This document shows positions 18,063 through 30,486 of a DNA stretch of 64,000 bases, in pieces; the first letter of the stretch is position 1, and each line of letters starts with the position of its first letter. This DNA is from Kushneria marisflavi (GTDB taxonomy: Bacteria; Pseudomonadota; Gammaproteobacteria; Pseudomonadales; Halomonadaceae). The position numbers and the translations under genes are program-made. Under the pieces are notes generated by a model. It saw only the letters and a list, made by a program, of their open reading frames with translations, made no database searches and was not told the origin of the DNA. Location: the NCBI RefSeq assembly GCF_002157205.1, contig NZ_CP021358.1:3224001-3288000 (forward strand). The letters are read 5' to 3'.

Positions 18063-18164
18063 TCGGTGGCTCCATCCTTAATGACAGATGGCCCGGGAAG
18101 GGCCGTTTGGCAAGCACGATAGCAAATCACCCGGCTTTCTCCCCAATATCATTTGGTTTGAAGT

Positions 18165-18971
18165 TTAGAAGTCCTGTCCGCGCCCCTGTGTACCCAGTTG
18201 GCGGGTAGCGGCCAGCGGCGTGACCCGCGGCGGTTCACCTTCGGGCCACTCAACATGGGCCTTGATGGCATACACCTCCCGCAGGCGCTCTTCGGTCAGC
18301 ACCTGCTCGGGCGCGCCTACGGCACAGACCTTGCCGCCTGCCCCCATGAGCCACATATGGCGTGAAAAGCGCGCGGCCAGGCTCAGGTCATGAATGGCAA
18401 TGACAATGATCATCTGCTGGTCCCGGGCCAGCGCCACCAGCCATTCGAGCACCTGTAGTTGATGGTGCAGGTCCAGTGCGCTGGTGGGCTCATCGAGCAT
18501 CAGTACCCTGGGCTCCCTGACCACCGCCTGGGCAATGGCCACCCGCTGCCGCTGGCCGCCGGAAAGCTGACCGAGGTCGCGCTCGGCATACTGCTCGAGT
18601 TCCAGCGTCTGCAGGGTGTGTTGCACACGCTTCAGGTCCTGCTGGCGATCGCTACTGTGTGTGGTGCGACGTGCCAGCAGCACGGCTTCAAATACGCTAA
18701 GCGCGGCCCGGGAAGTAATGTCCTGAGGCAGGTAATACACCTGTCCGGCACGCTGGGCGATATCCAGCGTGTTCAGCGCTGTATCATCCAGGCTGATTTG
18801 GCCGGTGGATCGCTCGATGCCCGCAATTGATTTCAATAGTGTGGATTTGCCGGCCCCGTTGGGGCCGATCAGTGCCGTCAGCTCGCCCGGACGTGCTTCA
18901 AGGCCGCTGACGTGATTCAGGATTTGGGTGCGTCCCAAATGGACAGACAGTGATTCAACCCTGAGGCTCAT
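18165..18971 (-). CDS. iron/siderophore/heme-type ABC transporter ATPase (FecE/HmuV family)
   Basis: The protein (268 residues) has Walker [10 protein letters not shown], the Q-loop YLPQDITS, the signature [14 protein letters not shown], Walker [13 protein letters not shown] and the switch histidine in [12 protein letters not shown]. The overall pattern is that of importers for iron chelates, heme or cobalamin. It begins at ATG 18971 in an ATGA overlap with the upstream permease gene, so both are co-translated. No periplasmic binding protein or TonB receptor is next to it. The substrate therefore remains open, though the nearby Fur-like sequence argues for iron. Confidence 0.86.
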   Translation of the reverse strand: MSLRVESLSVHLGRTQILNHVSGLEARPGELTALIGPNGAGKSTLLKSIAGIERSTGQISLDDTALNTLDIAQRAGQVYYLPQDITSRAALSVFEAVLLARRTTHSSDRQQDLKRVQHTLQTLELEQYAERDLGQLSGGQRQRVAIAQAVVREPRVLMLDEPTSALDLHHQLQVLEWLVALARDQQMIIVIAIHDLSLAARFSRHMWLMGAGGKVCAVGAPEQVLTEERLREVYAIKAHVEWPEGEPPRVTPLAATRQLGTQGRGQDF

Positions 18972-20032
18972 CCCCACACCTCGCGTCGGCTTTTAAGAAT
19001 CAGCGAGACAAAAAACGGCAGGCCGATCAATGCGGTAATGATGCCTACCGGCAGCAGCACGCCAGGCACCAGTGTCTTGGACACAATGGACGTCAACGAC
19101 ATTAAAAGGGCGCCTGTCAGCGCTGACATGGGCAGAAACACGCGCTGGTCTTCACCGACCAGCATGCGTGCAATATGAGGGCCGACCAGACCGATAAAGC
19201 CGATGATGCCGACAAAGGCCACGGCTGTGGCGGCCAGAAGCGAGCTGCACAGCAGTACGGTCAATCGCAGTCGGCCCACGTTCACGCCCAGGGCGCGCGC
19301 CTGCAAATCCCCCATGCGCAGCGCCGTCAGGCGCCAGCCGGCGAAAAAGAAGATGGGTAGCGTAATCACCAGCGCAGCCGTCACGATACCGATCTTTGAC
19401 CAGCTGGCCCGCGACAGTGACCCCAGTGACCAGAACACCAGCTGCTGCAGCGATTCCGCCGAGGCGACATATTGCAGAATGCCAAGCGTGGCGTTGAAAA
19501 AGAACATCAGTGCGATGCCCATCAACACCATGGTCTGGACGCTGACACCGCGCAGGCGACTGACCAGCCAGATTAGCAGTGAGGCCACCATGGCCATGAT
19601 AAAGGCGTTCAGCGTTGTCAGCAGTTCGCTGGCAGCAGGGAATAATGACACGCCAAGCACGATGGCAAGCGCTGCCCCAAAGCTGGCCGCTGCCGAGATG
19701 CCCAATGTGAAGGGGTCGGCCAGCGGGTTGTTGAGGATGGTCTGCATTTCGGCCCCGGCGCTGGCCAGTGACATGCCTACCATCACGGCCATCAGTGCCA
19801 CCGGCAAGCGAATTTCCCACACGATGACCGCAATCGCCCGAGGGGCTTCGTCAGGGGTGAAGATGGCATTCAGGATATCACCCAGCCCGTAATGTCCGGG
19901 ACCGGTGCCTACATCGACAATCAATGAGCAAAGCGTCAGCACTGCCGTGATGGCCAATAGCCAGTAGTGTCGTCGTCGCCGTTGAAGATATTTGTTGATA
20001 CTGGTGTCTGTAGCAGGGACGGTGACTGTCAT
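18968..20032 (-). CDS. FecCD-family ABC transporter permease
   Basis: The 354-residue protein has about nine or ten hydrophobic helices and FecCD hallmarks: [43 protein letters not shown], the GSLSRASW segment, and [18 protein letters not shown] near the ATPase contact loop. It should form a homodimeric inner-membrane channel served by the ATPase encoded downstream, whose start overlaps its stop. A Fur-box-like sequence lies about 65-80 bases upstream of the start. Substrate is uncertain because no binding protein gene accompanies it. Confidence 0.87.
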   Translation of the reverse strand: MTVTVPATDTSINKYLQRRRRHYWLLAITAVLTLCSLIVDVGTGPGHYGLGDILNAIFTPDEAPRAIAVIVWEIRLPVALMAVMVGMSLASAGAEMQTILNNPLADPFTLGISAAASFGAALAIVLGVSLFPAASELLTTLNAFIMAMVASLLIWLVSRLRGVSVQTMVLMGIALMFFFNATLGILQYVASAESLQQLVFWSLGSLSRASWSKIGIVTAALVITLPIFFFAGWRLTALRMGDLQARALGVNVGRLRLTVLLCSSLLAATAVAFVGIIGFIGLVGPHIARMLVGEDQRVFLPMSALTGALLMSLTSIVSKTLVPGVLLPVGIITALIGLPFFVSLILKSRREVWG

Positions 20033-20095
20033 GTAGGGCTACCAGCGCTCATTGGCATTCTCTTGCAGCGGGCAGGACGTGCCCGTGATGATTGG

Positions 20096-20111
20096 AATGG
20101 TTATCAATCAT
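20096..20111 (-). promoter_or_regulatory. possible Fur box upstream of the iron-type ABC genes
   Basis: On the minus strand the sequence ATGATTGATAACCATT matches the Fur consensus core TGATAATCATTATC at most positions (TGATAA, then CATT). It lies between pabB and the permease start, in the right place to repress the ABC genes under iron-replete conditions. The match is partial and was judged by eye. Confidence 0.38.
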
Positions 20112-20142
20112 AAACATCGCCTGCCTGAGCGTACAGGCGTGT

Positions 20143-21510
20143 TTATGTCAGCGCTCGCATCAGATGGCGAATCTTGTCGAGTGTCTCAATGAATTCACTT
20201 TCCTCATGAGAGTCGGCGACCAGCCCACCGCCACCCCAGACATAAAGAGCGTCGCCTTCTCTATAAAGCGTACGAATGGTGATGGATGTGTGCATGCCGC
20301 CGCGCTGATCGATGTAGCCGATGCTGCCGCAGTAGGGGCCCCGGCGGGTGCCCTCCAGCTCATCGATGATATCCATGGCGCGGATGCGCGGTGCACCGGT
20401 GATGGAGCCACCAGGAAAGGCGGCGGTCAGCGCGTCGATGGCATCGAGCGGTAGCGCCAGTTCACCCGTGATGGTGCTGACCAGATGATGTACGTTGCGG
20501 TAGCTCTCAAGCGCTGCCAATGCCGGTACGTGCACTGTTCCTGCGCGACAGACCCGGCCAAGATCATTGCGCAACAGATCCACGATCATGACGTTTTCGG
20601 TGCGATCCTTGAGACTGCCGAGAAGTTCATCAGCCAGCTGCTGGTCTTCTTCGGCCGTTTGACCTCTCGGACGCGTGCCCTTGATGGGGCTGGTGGTCAG
20701 CTGCCGACGTTCAAGATGCAAAAAGCGCTCGGGGGAGAGCGATAAAATGCTGCGTTCCCGGCCATCCCTTCCTCTCCATGACAGGAAGGCGCCAAAAGGG
20801 GCGGGCATTGCATGACGAAGTTTGCCGTAAGCCGCCCAGCTTTCTCCTTCGCATCGAGCCTGAAAGCGCTGGGCGAGGTTGACCTGATAGCAGTCACCGG
20901 CATGTAGATAGTCAGTGACTCGCTGAAACCGCTCGCCATAGGTCGCGCGATCAATATCGGCAGTGAAGGGGGAGGTCAGGGCAAAGGGTTTCTCCTCCTG
21001 ATCAGAAGAACTGGCAAGCCATGTCAGTACCTGATCACGGCGCTCTGCAGTGGCGACAAGATAACTGAGCTGTCGATGGTGATCCTGAATCAGTGCCCAG
21101 TCATGGAGTCCGAGTCTGGCCAACGGTAGATCGATATCGGCAATAGCCTGACTTTCCAGGCGTTCTATCAGGCGGCCAAAGTCATAGCTCCAGTAGCCCA
21201 TGAGTCCCCCAATAAAAGGGATGTCCTCATCGGTTTCCGGTGTAATCGTCTTGAGTTGACCCAGAAGCTCTCGCTGGGCGGCCTGCGGCGTCGTGGCCGA
21301 AAGCGCTGTCGTGCATTGGTACTGCCCCATGGCATCTATTTCAAGTACGGCGACGGGGTCACTGCTCATGATGTCAAAGCGCCCGGTCTGCGTATAAGGA
21401 CGGCCGTTATCCAGCAGTATCGCCTCTCGCCGATGGCGCAGTCTTTCAAACCAGACGGCCGGGTCCGCATGGTAGGGGAGGGGATGAATCAGCAGTTGAT
21501 AGAAAGACAT
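20143..21510 (-). CDS. pabB: aminodeoxychorismate synthase component I
   Basis: The 455-residue protein carries the chorismate-binding fold, with FPGGSITGAPRIRAMDIIDELEG, GPYCGSIGYID and the RDGRERSILSLSPERFL segment. Its length fits PabB rather than the longer anthranilate synthase TrpE. The typical TrpE inhibition motif is not obvious. PabB with PabA makes 4-amino-4-deoxychorismate for folate; pabA is not in this window. It is transcribed divergently from the GntR regulator and ends upstream of the ABC genes, separated by about 110 bases. Confidence 0.88.
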   Translation of the reverse strand: MSFYQLLIHPLPYHADPAVWFERLRHRREAILLDNGRPYTQTGRFDIMSSDPVAVLEIDAMGQYQCTTALSATTPQAAQRELLGQLKTITPETDEDIPFIGGLMGYWSYDFGRLIERLESQAIADIDLPLARLGLHDWALIQDHHRQLSYLVATAERRDQVLTWLASSSDQEEKPFALTSPFTADIDRATYGERFQRVTDYLHAGDCYQVNLAQRFQARCEGESWAAYGKLRHAMPAPFGAFLSWRGRDGRERSILSLSPERFLHLERRQLTTSPIKGTRPRGQTAEEDQQLADELLGSLKDRTENVMIVDLLRNDLGRVCRAGTVHVPALAALESYRNVHHLVSTITGELALPLDAIDALTAAFPGGSITGAPRIRAMDIIDELEGTRRGPYCGSIGYIDQRGGMHTSITIRTLYREGDALYVWGGGGLVADSHEESEFIETLDKIRHLMRALT

Positions 21511-21671
21511 GATCAGGTATCGCAGGCTTTAACGGAGCGGGAAGTTTAACAGCCCATATGAGGAACCGATGCTCTCTATCGGATCATATTGGCGAAGTGA
21601 TGGTGTAACTTTGGTCTTTGGCAGCCGTATGTCGTACTGTGGTGACATTCCCCTGATTGTTGACAATAACC

Positions 21672-22424
21672 ATGACTTCAACGACTTCTACTGGCGAGAT
21701 CCCTTTAGAGGCACGAACGCTTGCTGAGCGAGTCTTTCAGCAGCTTCAGGATGCCATTGTGCGTGGCGAACTGCCGGCTGGCAGCAAGATTACCGAGCCG
21801 GGCCTTGCCCAGACCTATGGTATTTCACGCGGCCCCCTGCGTGAGGCAATGCGCCGATTGGAAGCGCATCGCCTTATTGAACGCGAACCTCATGTAGGGG
21901 CCAGAGTCGTCAAGCTGTCGATGCGAGAGCTGCTTGAGCTTTTTGACATGCGAGAAGCACTTGAAAGCATGGCGGCTCGCCTGGCAGCACGACACATGAC
22001 CACTGATGAAGTCCAGGCGCTGCGGGATGTATTGATCGCACATGAGGAACAGGGCGATCTGGATCAGGCAGAAGCCTACTATCAGCGAGAAGGCGATCTC
22101 GACTTTCATTATCTGATCGTGCGCGGTAGCCACAACCGGATGCTGATGACCACGCTGTGTGATGACCTCTACTATCTGGTCAGGCTTTATCGTACCCAAT
22201 ATAGCGCCCGGGGCGGACGGCCACAGCGTGCCTTTATAGAGCACCACCGAATTGTGGATGCCATCGCTTCCGGTGATGAAGAGCTTGCCGAGCAGCTAAT
22301 GCGTCGCCATGTGATCGCAGCCAGACAGACAGTGGCTGAACGTTATGCCATGTCCCTTGATGAGGATCGTGAGTTGCCCAAGGGGAATAAAAAGGTGCTG
22401 TCGCGTCGTACGCCTTCTACATGA
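21672..22424 (+). CDS. GntR-family (FCD domain) transcriptional regulator
   Basis: The 250-residue protein has an N-terminal winged helix-turn-helix with the GntR pattern (LAERVFQQLQDAIVRGELPAGSKITEPGLAQTYGISRGPLREAMRRLEAHRLIEREP). An all-helical FCD ligand domain follows, with metal-site residues such as D150xxFH (GDLDFHYLIVRGSHN) and HHRIVDAI. FadR-subfamily regulators sense small organic acids. Relatives often sit beside the methylcitrate operon, but no such genes are here; the next feature is the rrn operon. ATG 21672 was chosen over an in-frame TTG at 21657. Target unknown. Confidence 0.84.
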   Translation: MTSTTSTGEIPLEARTLAERVFQQLQDAIVRGELPAGSKITEPGLAQTYGISRGPLREAMRRLEAHRLIEREPHVGARVVKLSMRELLELFDMREALESMAARLAARHMTTDEVQALRDVLIAHEEQGDLDQAEAYYQREGDLDFHYLIVRGSHNRMLMTTLCDDLYYLVRLYRTQYSARGGRPQRAFIEHHRIVDAIASGDEELAEQLMRRHVIAARQTVAERYAMSLDEDRELPKGNKKVLSRRTPST

Positions 22425-22490
22425 TTGGCGATCACCCATAAGGCTTTCCGGCTTCTAGACAGAAAAAATGAAGTTTTTTGACGAAAGGGG

Positions 22491-22517
22491 TTGCGCACTC
22501 GGGGTCTGATCTATAAA
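22491..22517 (+). promoter_or_regulatory. upstream rrn promoter candidate
   Basis: TTGCGC (22491-22496) and TATAAA (22512-22517) are separated by 15 bases. An AT-rich stretch (about 22460-22480) lies upstream and could act as an UP element. The spacer is a little short. Confidence 0.45.
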
Positions 22518-22652
22518 GTACGCATCCGCTGCCACGGAGCACACGGCGACGAGGCAGCGGGGAAGTTTGCAGGTGATTGTTTTGACTGAGGTTTTGGTCG
22601 CTCAATCAGGATTTCAAATCCAGCCGCCGACTTCCGGATCGAAAAAAAGAGG

Positions 22653-22680
22653 TTGACTTTTCGATTCAGGGCTGTAAAAT
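22653..22680 (+). promoter_or_regulatory. downstream rrn promoter candidate
   Basis: TTGACT (22653-22658) and TAAAAT (22675-22680) are separated by 16 bases, followed by a GC-containing discriminator (GCCCACT). An A-tract (GAAAAAAAG) lies directly upstream. This is the best-matching sigma-70 promoter in the leader, giving a pre-16S leader of roughly 225 bases. Confidence 0.65.
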
Positions 22681-22731
22681 GCCCACTCTCTCGAAGCAGC
22701 CGCCACGGCGACTGAGGCAACATCTTCGAGA

Positions 22732-22743
22732 CGCTCTTTAACA
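22732..22743 (+). promoter_or_regulatory. boxA antitermination site in the rrn leader
   Basis: CGCTCTTTAACA matches the NusB/NusE boxA consensus (TGCTCTTTAACA) in 11 of 12 positions and lies in the expected place ahead of 16S. Confidence 0.8.
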
Positions 22744-22746
22744 AGT

Positions 22747-22766
22747 CGATCAGGCAATTTGTGTGG
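22747..22766 (+). repeat. left arm of the 16S processing stem
   Basis: This 20-base stretch is perfectly complementary to 24483-24502 downstream of 16S. The two would enclose pre-16S rRNA as the usual RNase III substrate. Confidence 0.8.
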
Positions 22767-22913
22767 GCGTCTGGCTCGTGTGACACCAGTCACATAGATA
22801 ATCGAGCAGACGAACACTCGTCAAGAGTACTAGTTTGACCTCGAGCCCGGATTGATTCGCCTTTCGGAACTGCTTTTGCAGGGCCGGATAAAGAATCTCA
22901 AAGCTTCAAAATA

Positions 22914-24452
<1,539 letters not shown>

Positions 24453-24482
24453 AACGACAAGTGCTCACGCGAACCAGCGCGT

Positions 24483-24502
24483 CCACACAAATTGCCTGAT
24501 CG
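24483..24502 (+). repeat. right arm of the 16S processing stem
   Basis: Perfect complement of 22747-22766, located 30 bases after the 16S 3' end and just before tRNA-Ile. Confidence 0.8.
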
Positions 24503-24520
24503 GATAGAGCGAAGATGCCT

Positions 24521-24597
<77 letters not shown>

Positions 24598-24604
24598 ACC
24601 TGTC

Positions 24605-24680
24605 GGGGCCTTAGCTCAGCTGGGAGAGCGCCTGCCTTGCACGCAGGAGGTCAGCGGTTCGATCCCGCTAGGCTCCACCA
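24605..24680 (+). tRNA. alaT: tRNA-Ala (UGC)
   Basis: A 76-base tRNA beginning GGGGCCT and ending AGGCTCCACCA, with the CCA encoded. The anticodon TGC lies at 24638-24640 within the loop CTTGCAC, flanked by stem CCTGC/GCAGG. The T-loop is GTTCGATCC. It follows tRNA-Ile by 7 bases. Confidence 0.97.
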
Positions 24681-24955
24681 TACAGCTCGGTGTCACAATC
24701 TCGCTCGATACTGATGAAACCACAGTCAAAAGTCATGATGATGACAATCATCGACATGATTTCTGACTGTCTTTTTGACAGTACGCTCTTTAACAATGTG
24801 GATCATGCTGACCTGTCGGTCGGTGAACACCTCATCTTCGGATGGGCGTTGTGACCCGGCCGGCAGACAACGTATAAATTTGCTGCGATACATAATGTCG
24901 TATGTATTTCAGTAAATGTCGTGTGATTGTGAGACCGGACCCCTTGGGGTTATAT
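24681..24955 (+). other. 16S-23S spacer after tRNA-Ala
   Basis: This 275-base non-coding part of the rrn transcript holds a second boxA copy (24784-24795) and the left arms of the 23S processing stem (24920-24927 and 24949-24963). A stretch near 24727-24770 with TGATGATGAC and ATCATCGACATGATT can fold imperfectly. Confidence 0.7.
24784..24795 (+). promoter_or_regulatory. boxA site in the 16S-23S spacer
   Basis: CGCTCTTTAACA is identical to the leader boxA at 22732-22743. A second boxA before 23S is normal for rrn antitermination. Confidence 0.8.
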
Positions 24956-27848
<2,893 letters not shown>

Positions 27849-27947
27849 ATAACACCCAAGTGGTTCGCATCACACGAAAACGTTGATGTAATGATCAGCA
27901 TGATCCCTATTTTGATCCGCTGCTTTAAAGCAGCCGGTCTGCAGAAT

Positions 27948-28066
27948 TGCCTGACGACCATAGCGTGCCGGCACCACCCGATCCCTTCCCGAACTCGGTA
28001 GTGAAACGGCTCCGCGCCGATGGTAGTGTGGGGTCTCCCCATGTGAGAGTAGGTCATCGTCAGGCA
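27948..28066 (+). rRNA. rrf: 5S ribosomal RNA
   Basis: A 119-base gene from TGCCTGACG to CGTCAGGCA; the ends pair as helix I. Conserved internal stretches include CCGAACTCGG, GTGAAAC and CGCCGATGGTAGTGTGGGGTCTCCCC. It closes the rrn operon. Confidence 0.97.
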
Positions 28067-28074
28067 CCCCTTCC

Positions 28075-28101
28075 GAACCCCGGTCCAATGGACCGGGGTT
28101 C
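28075..28101 (+). terminator. rrn operon terminator
   Basis: Arms 28075-28086 and 28090-28101 form a perfect 12-bp stem with an AAT loop, followed by TTTTAT. This is a strong intrinsic terminator 8 bases after 5S. Confidence 0.95.
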
Positions 28102-28123
28102 TTTTATGTGTGCTTGATAAAAA

Positions 28124-28175
28124 CCGGCCGTGAGCCGGCCGGCCCTGCCCGGTCACTGGCGTGACCGGGCAGGGC
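28124..28175. repeat. tandem inverted repeats between the rrn operon and rlmM
   Basis: CCGGCC-GTGAGCC-GGCCGG (28124-28142) preceded by AAAAA forms a terminator-like hairpin on the minus strand. It is followed at once by a perfect 15-bp inverted repeat, arms 28142-28156 and 28161-28175, with a TGGC loop. The second hairpin has no T-run after it on the plus strand. Confidence 0.75.
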
Positions 28176-28255
28176 GGTGTCTGGGCGGGCTTCGTTCTGA
28201 CCTATCATGTACAATATCGGCTTTCATGTACTGCCTTCCCGGAAATACCTCCCCT

Positions 28256-29338
28256 ATGTCTGCAAATGCCGATCGTGTTGCCAGCGAGATACTGCTTTAT
28301 TGCCGAGCCGGCTTTGAGGCGGACCTTGCCGCCGAAATTTCCCAAAAGGCGGCCGGGTTCGGCGCCAACGGTTATCCGATTGCCGCTGCGAATACTGGGT
28401 TTGTGCGCTATGTTTTAGCCGATCAGCAACCGGTACATACGCTTCAGAGACAGCTTTCTTTCGAGACCCTAGTGTTTCCGCGACAGACGCTGGTTGCCTT
28501 TCCCCCACTTGCCAATCTTGATCGTGAAGACCGCATATCACCCATCATGGCACTGATTCGTGAAAGTGGCTGGAGCTTTGAACATATTTGCCAGGACCTT
28601 CCGGATACCAACGACGGCAAGGCGCTGACCGGACTGGGCAAGTCGATTCAAAAGGCTCTGGAAAGTGCCAGTCGCAAATGTGGGGCGCTACGCCGCAAGG
28701 CCGGCAAACGCTGGCTGCATTTGTTCTGGACGGCTGGCGATCAGGTACAGGTAGCGATCAGCTTTCCGGGCAATCGCAGTGAGTATCCCAATGGTATTCG
28801 CCATCTTCGTTTTCCACATGATGCGCCTAGCCGTTCGACGCTCAAGCTTGAAGAAGCTTGGCATACCTTTATTCCGGCAGGGCAGTGGGACGAATTGCTC
28901 GGTGAAAACATGTGGGCGGCGGATCTGGGCGCCGCTCCTGGTGGCTGGACTTGGCAGTTGGTCAAGCGTGGCATGAGTGTGTACGCCATTGATAATGGCC
29001 CCATGCAAGCATCATTGATGAATACCGGTCAGGTTGAGCATCTGCGTGAGGATGCCTATAGCTGGCAGCCTCCACATCCGCTGGACTGGCTGGTATGCGA
29101 TATGGTGGACCAGCCCGTTAGAGTCGCCAGACTCATGGGGGCATGGCTTGAAAAGGGGTGGACGCGTCGAGCCATCTTTAACCTCAAACTACCAATGAAG
29201 CAGAGGTGGCAGGAGGTTGACCACTGCCTTGAGCTTCTGCATCAGTCGGTAGAGAATGCCGGTTTCAATGCGCACATCAGATGTCGTCATCTCTACCATG
29301 ATCGGGAAGAGGTAACCGTTTATGTGGCGATCGTTTAA
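28256..29338 (+). CDS. rlmM: 23S rRNA 2'-O-ribose cytidine-2498 methyltransferase
   Basis: The 360-residue protein matches E. coli RlmM: an N-terminal THUMP-like part (CRAGFEADLAAEISQKA) and a Rossmann-fold methyltransferase with the SAM site AADLGAAPGGWTWQLVKRG. Further matches are DAPSRSTLKLEEAWHTFIP, FNLKLPMKQRW and the end LYHDREEVTVYV. It uses SAM to methylate the ribose of C2498 in 23S rRNA, and here it lies directly after an rrn operon. ATG 28256 matches the E. coli start; the frame is open upstream to 28130 through the inverted repeat and that extension is unlikely. tusA follows 32 bases later. Confidence 0.93.
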   Translation: MSANADRVASEILLYCRAGFEADLAAEISQKAAGFGANGYPIAAANTGFVRYVLADQQPVHTLQRQLSFETLVFPRQTLVAFPPLANLDREDRISPIMALIRESGWSFEHICQDLPDTNDGKALTGLGKSIQKALESASRKCGALRRKAGKRWLHLFWTAGDQVQVAISFPGNRSEYPNGIRHLRFPHDAPSRSTLKLEEAWHTFIPAGQWDELLGENMWAADLGAAPGGWTWQLVKRGMSVYAIDNGPMQASLMNTGQVEHLREDAYSWQPPHPLDWLVCDMVDQPVRVARLMGAWLEKGWTRRAIFNLKLPMKQRWQEVDHCLELLHQSVENAGFNAHIRCRHLYHDREEVTVYVAIV

Positions 29339-29370
29339 CGTACGCCTGAGCAACTAGAGGGAGAGAGTCA

Positions 29371-29619
29371 GTGACCGAACAGTCTGACATCAATGACACA
29401 CTGGATACATCTGGACTCTACTGCCCGGAGCCTATCATGATGATGCATAACCGGGTTAGAGACATGGCACCGGGTCAGGTGCTCGAGATTATTGCGACCG
29501 ACCCGGCGACCACAAGAGATGTCCCAAAGTTCTGTACCTTTCTGGGGCATGAGCTGATTGGCCAGAGCGAAGAGGACGGCACATGGCGTTACTATATTCG
29601 TCTGGCATCCGATCAGTAA
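29371..29619 (+). CDS. tusA: sulfur carrier protein TusA
   Basis: The 82-residue protein has the family motif LDTSGLYCPEPIMMM with the persulfide-carrying Cys18. TusA accepts sulfur from IscS and passes it to TusBCD for 2-thiouridine in tRNA, and in other organisms to molybdenum cofactor or sulfur oxidation. The GTG start has a GGGAGAGAG ribosome site. It probably shares a transcript with rlmM. Its stop is two bases from the stop of the next gene on the other strand, so the transcripts collide tail to tail. Confidence 0.93.
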   Translation: MTEQSDINDTLDTSGLYCPEPIMMMHNRVRDMAPGQVLEIIATDPATTRDVPKFCTFLGHELIGQSEEDGTWRYYIRLASDQ

Positions 29620-29621
29620 CG

Positions 29622-30314
29622 TTATTCCTGAGTCACCATCATGACCGATAGCGCCTCAAGTGTGGCGGGGTCTTGGCTGCGAATACGGTTCGCGATCTGT
29701 CGCTGAAACAGATAAAGCGCTTCATGACGGGAATGTCCGGCATATAGGCAGTCATCACCAGGCAAAATCGGCTCTTCACAGACCTGTTCCTCGTCATGCA
29801 AAAGTGCCTCAATATTGCCGTTGCTGTAGAGATGCCAGCCATGGACCTGTTTTAGCTGCCAGCTATCATCATGGGCATGGCACAGGGCATGCGTACCCTG
29901 GGTATCGGGCAGATGCTGAAGGATGCAGGGCTCGTCTTCATATTCGTAATCAAAGTAGGCAGCGGCATGTTCAAGTTCGACCACCTTGTGAAGCGGTGGC
30001 GACTCCATGATCAGCTCGGATTCCGGATCACGATAGCCTACAAAACAACCCTGTTCCGGGTCTTCAAGCGTGTCGCAGCGCGTCAGGCAATCCAGCCAGG
30101 GCACCATTCCCACGACATGGCCGTCTTCCTGTAACCCCCATGCCAGCACAGGCATGCCGTAAAGGGAGTGAGGGTCGCTGGCAAGCTGATACAGCATTTC
30201 AAGCCCATCAAGCTCGGGTGCCAGGCGCACGATGCGATGCCTTTTACGCCGCTGCTGACGTACGGTGTCCAGGTCGATAACCTGCATACGATGATGAGTC
30301 GACATCGTGTTCAT
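29622..30314 (-). CDS. unknown protein of 230 residues
   Basis: I do not recognise this protein. It has no signal peptide or membrane helix. It is acidic and rich in His, Glu and Asp. The segments include RQQRRKRHRIVRLAPEL near the start, VVGMVPWLDCLTRC, YEYEDEPCILQH, HALCHAHDDSWQLKQVHGWHLYSN and ILPGDDCLYAGHS. Scattered His and Cys residues could bind metal but no known motif stands out. A strong GGAGG eight bases before ATG 30314 supports real translation at the first Met. It is transcribed alone, tail to tail with tusA, with the MATE gene upstream on the same strand. Confidence 0.75.
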   Translation of the reverse strand: MNTMSTHHRMQVIDLDTVRQQRRKRHRIVRLAPELDGLEMLYQLASDPHSLYGMPVLAWGLQEDGHVVGMVPWLDCLTRCDTLEDPEQGCFVGYRDPESELIMESPPLHKVVELEHAAAYFDYEYEDEPCILQHLPDTQGTHALCHAHDDSWQLKQVHGWHLYSNGNIEALLHDEEQVCEEPILPGDDCLYAGHSRHEALYLFQRQIANRIRSQDPATLEALSVMMVTQE

Positions 30315-30486
30315 TGCTAGCCCCTCCGGTTATTCGTCCGGTATATCCCTTATCCTCGATCAAGCTGGCGTCCGGTGATTAAGACGCTTTTTTAACTATT
30401 AGCACACCTGCAGCAATGAATGTCATACCAACATTGATACTTTCATGGTCGGCGGCTGGAAACAACAGTCGTCAGCACTGAAAATC

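Larger units (their letters stand above)
22425..22913 (+). promoter_or_regulatory. rrn operon leader region (no gene)
   Basis: This 489-base stretch between the GntR gene and 16S rRNA has no credible gene. It contains two promoter candidates, a boxA antitermination site and the left half of the 16S processing stem, which are listed separately. Short frames found here on the minus strand are not supported. Confidence 0.8.

Noticed and set aside
19203..19892. Plus-strand frame of 229 residues opposite the FecCD permease
   Set aside because: Ser/Ala/Met-rich translation opposite a membrane protein, without any ribosome site.
28130..28255. 42-residue N-terminal extension of RlmM
   Set aside because: It would translate the 15-bp inverted repeat, and RlmM homologues start at the position equivalent to 28256.
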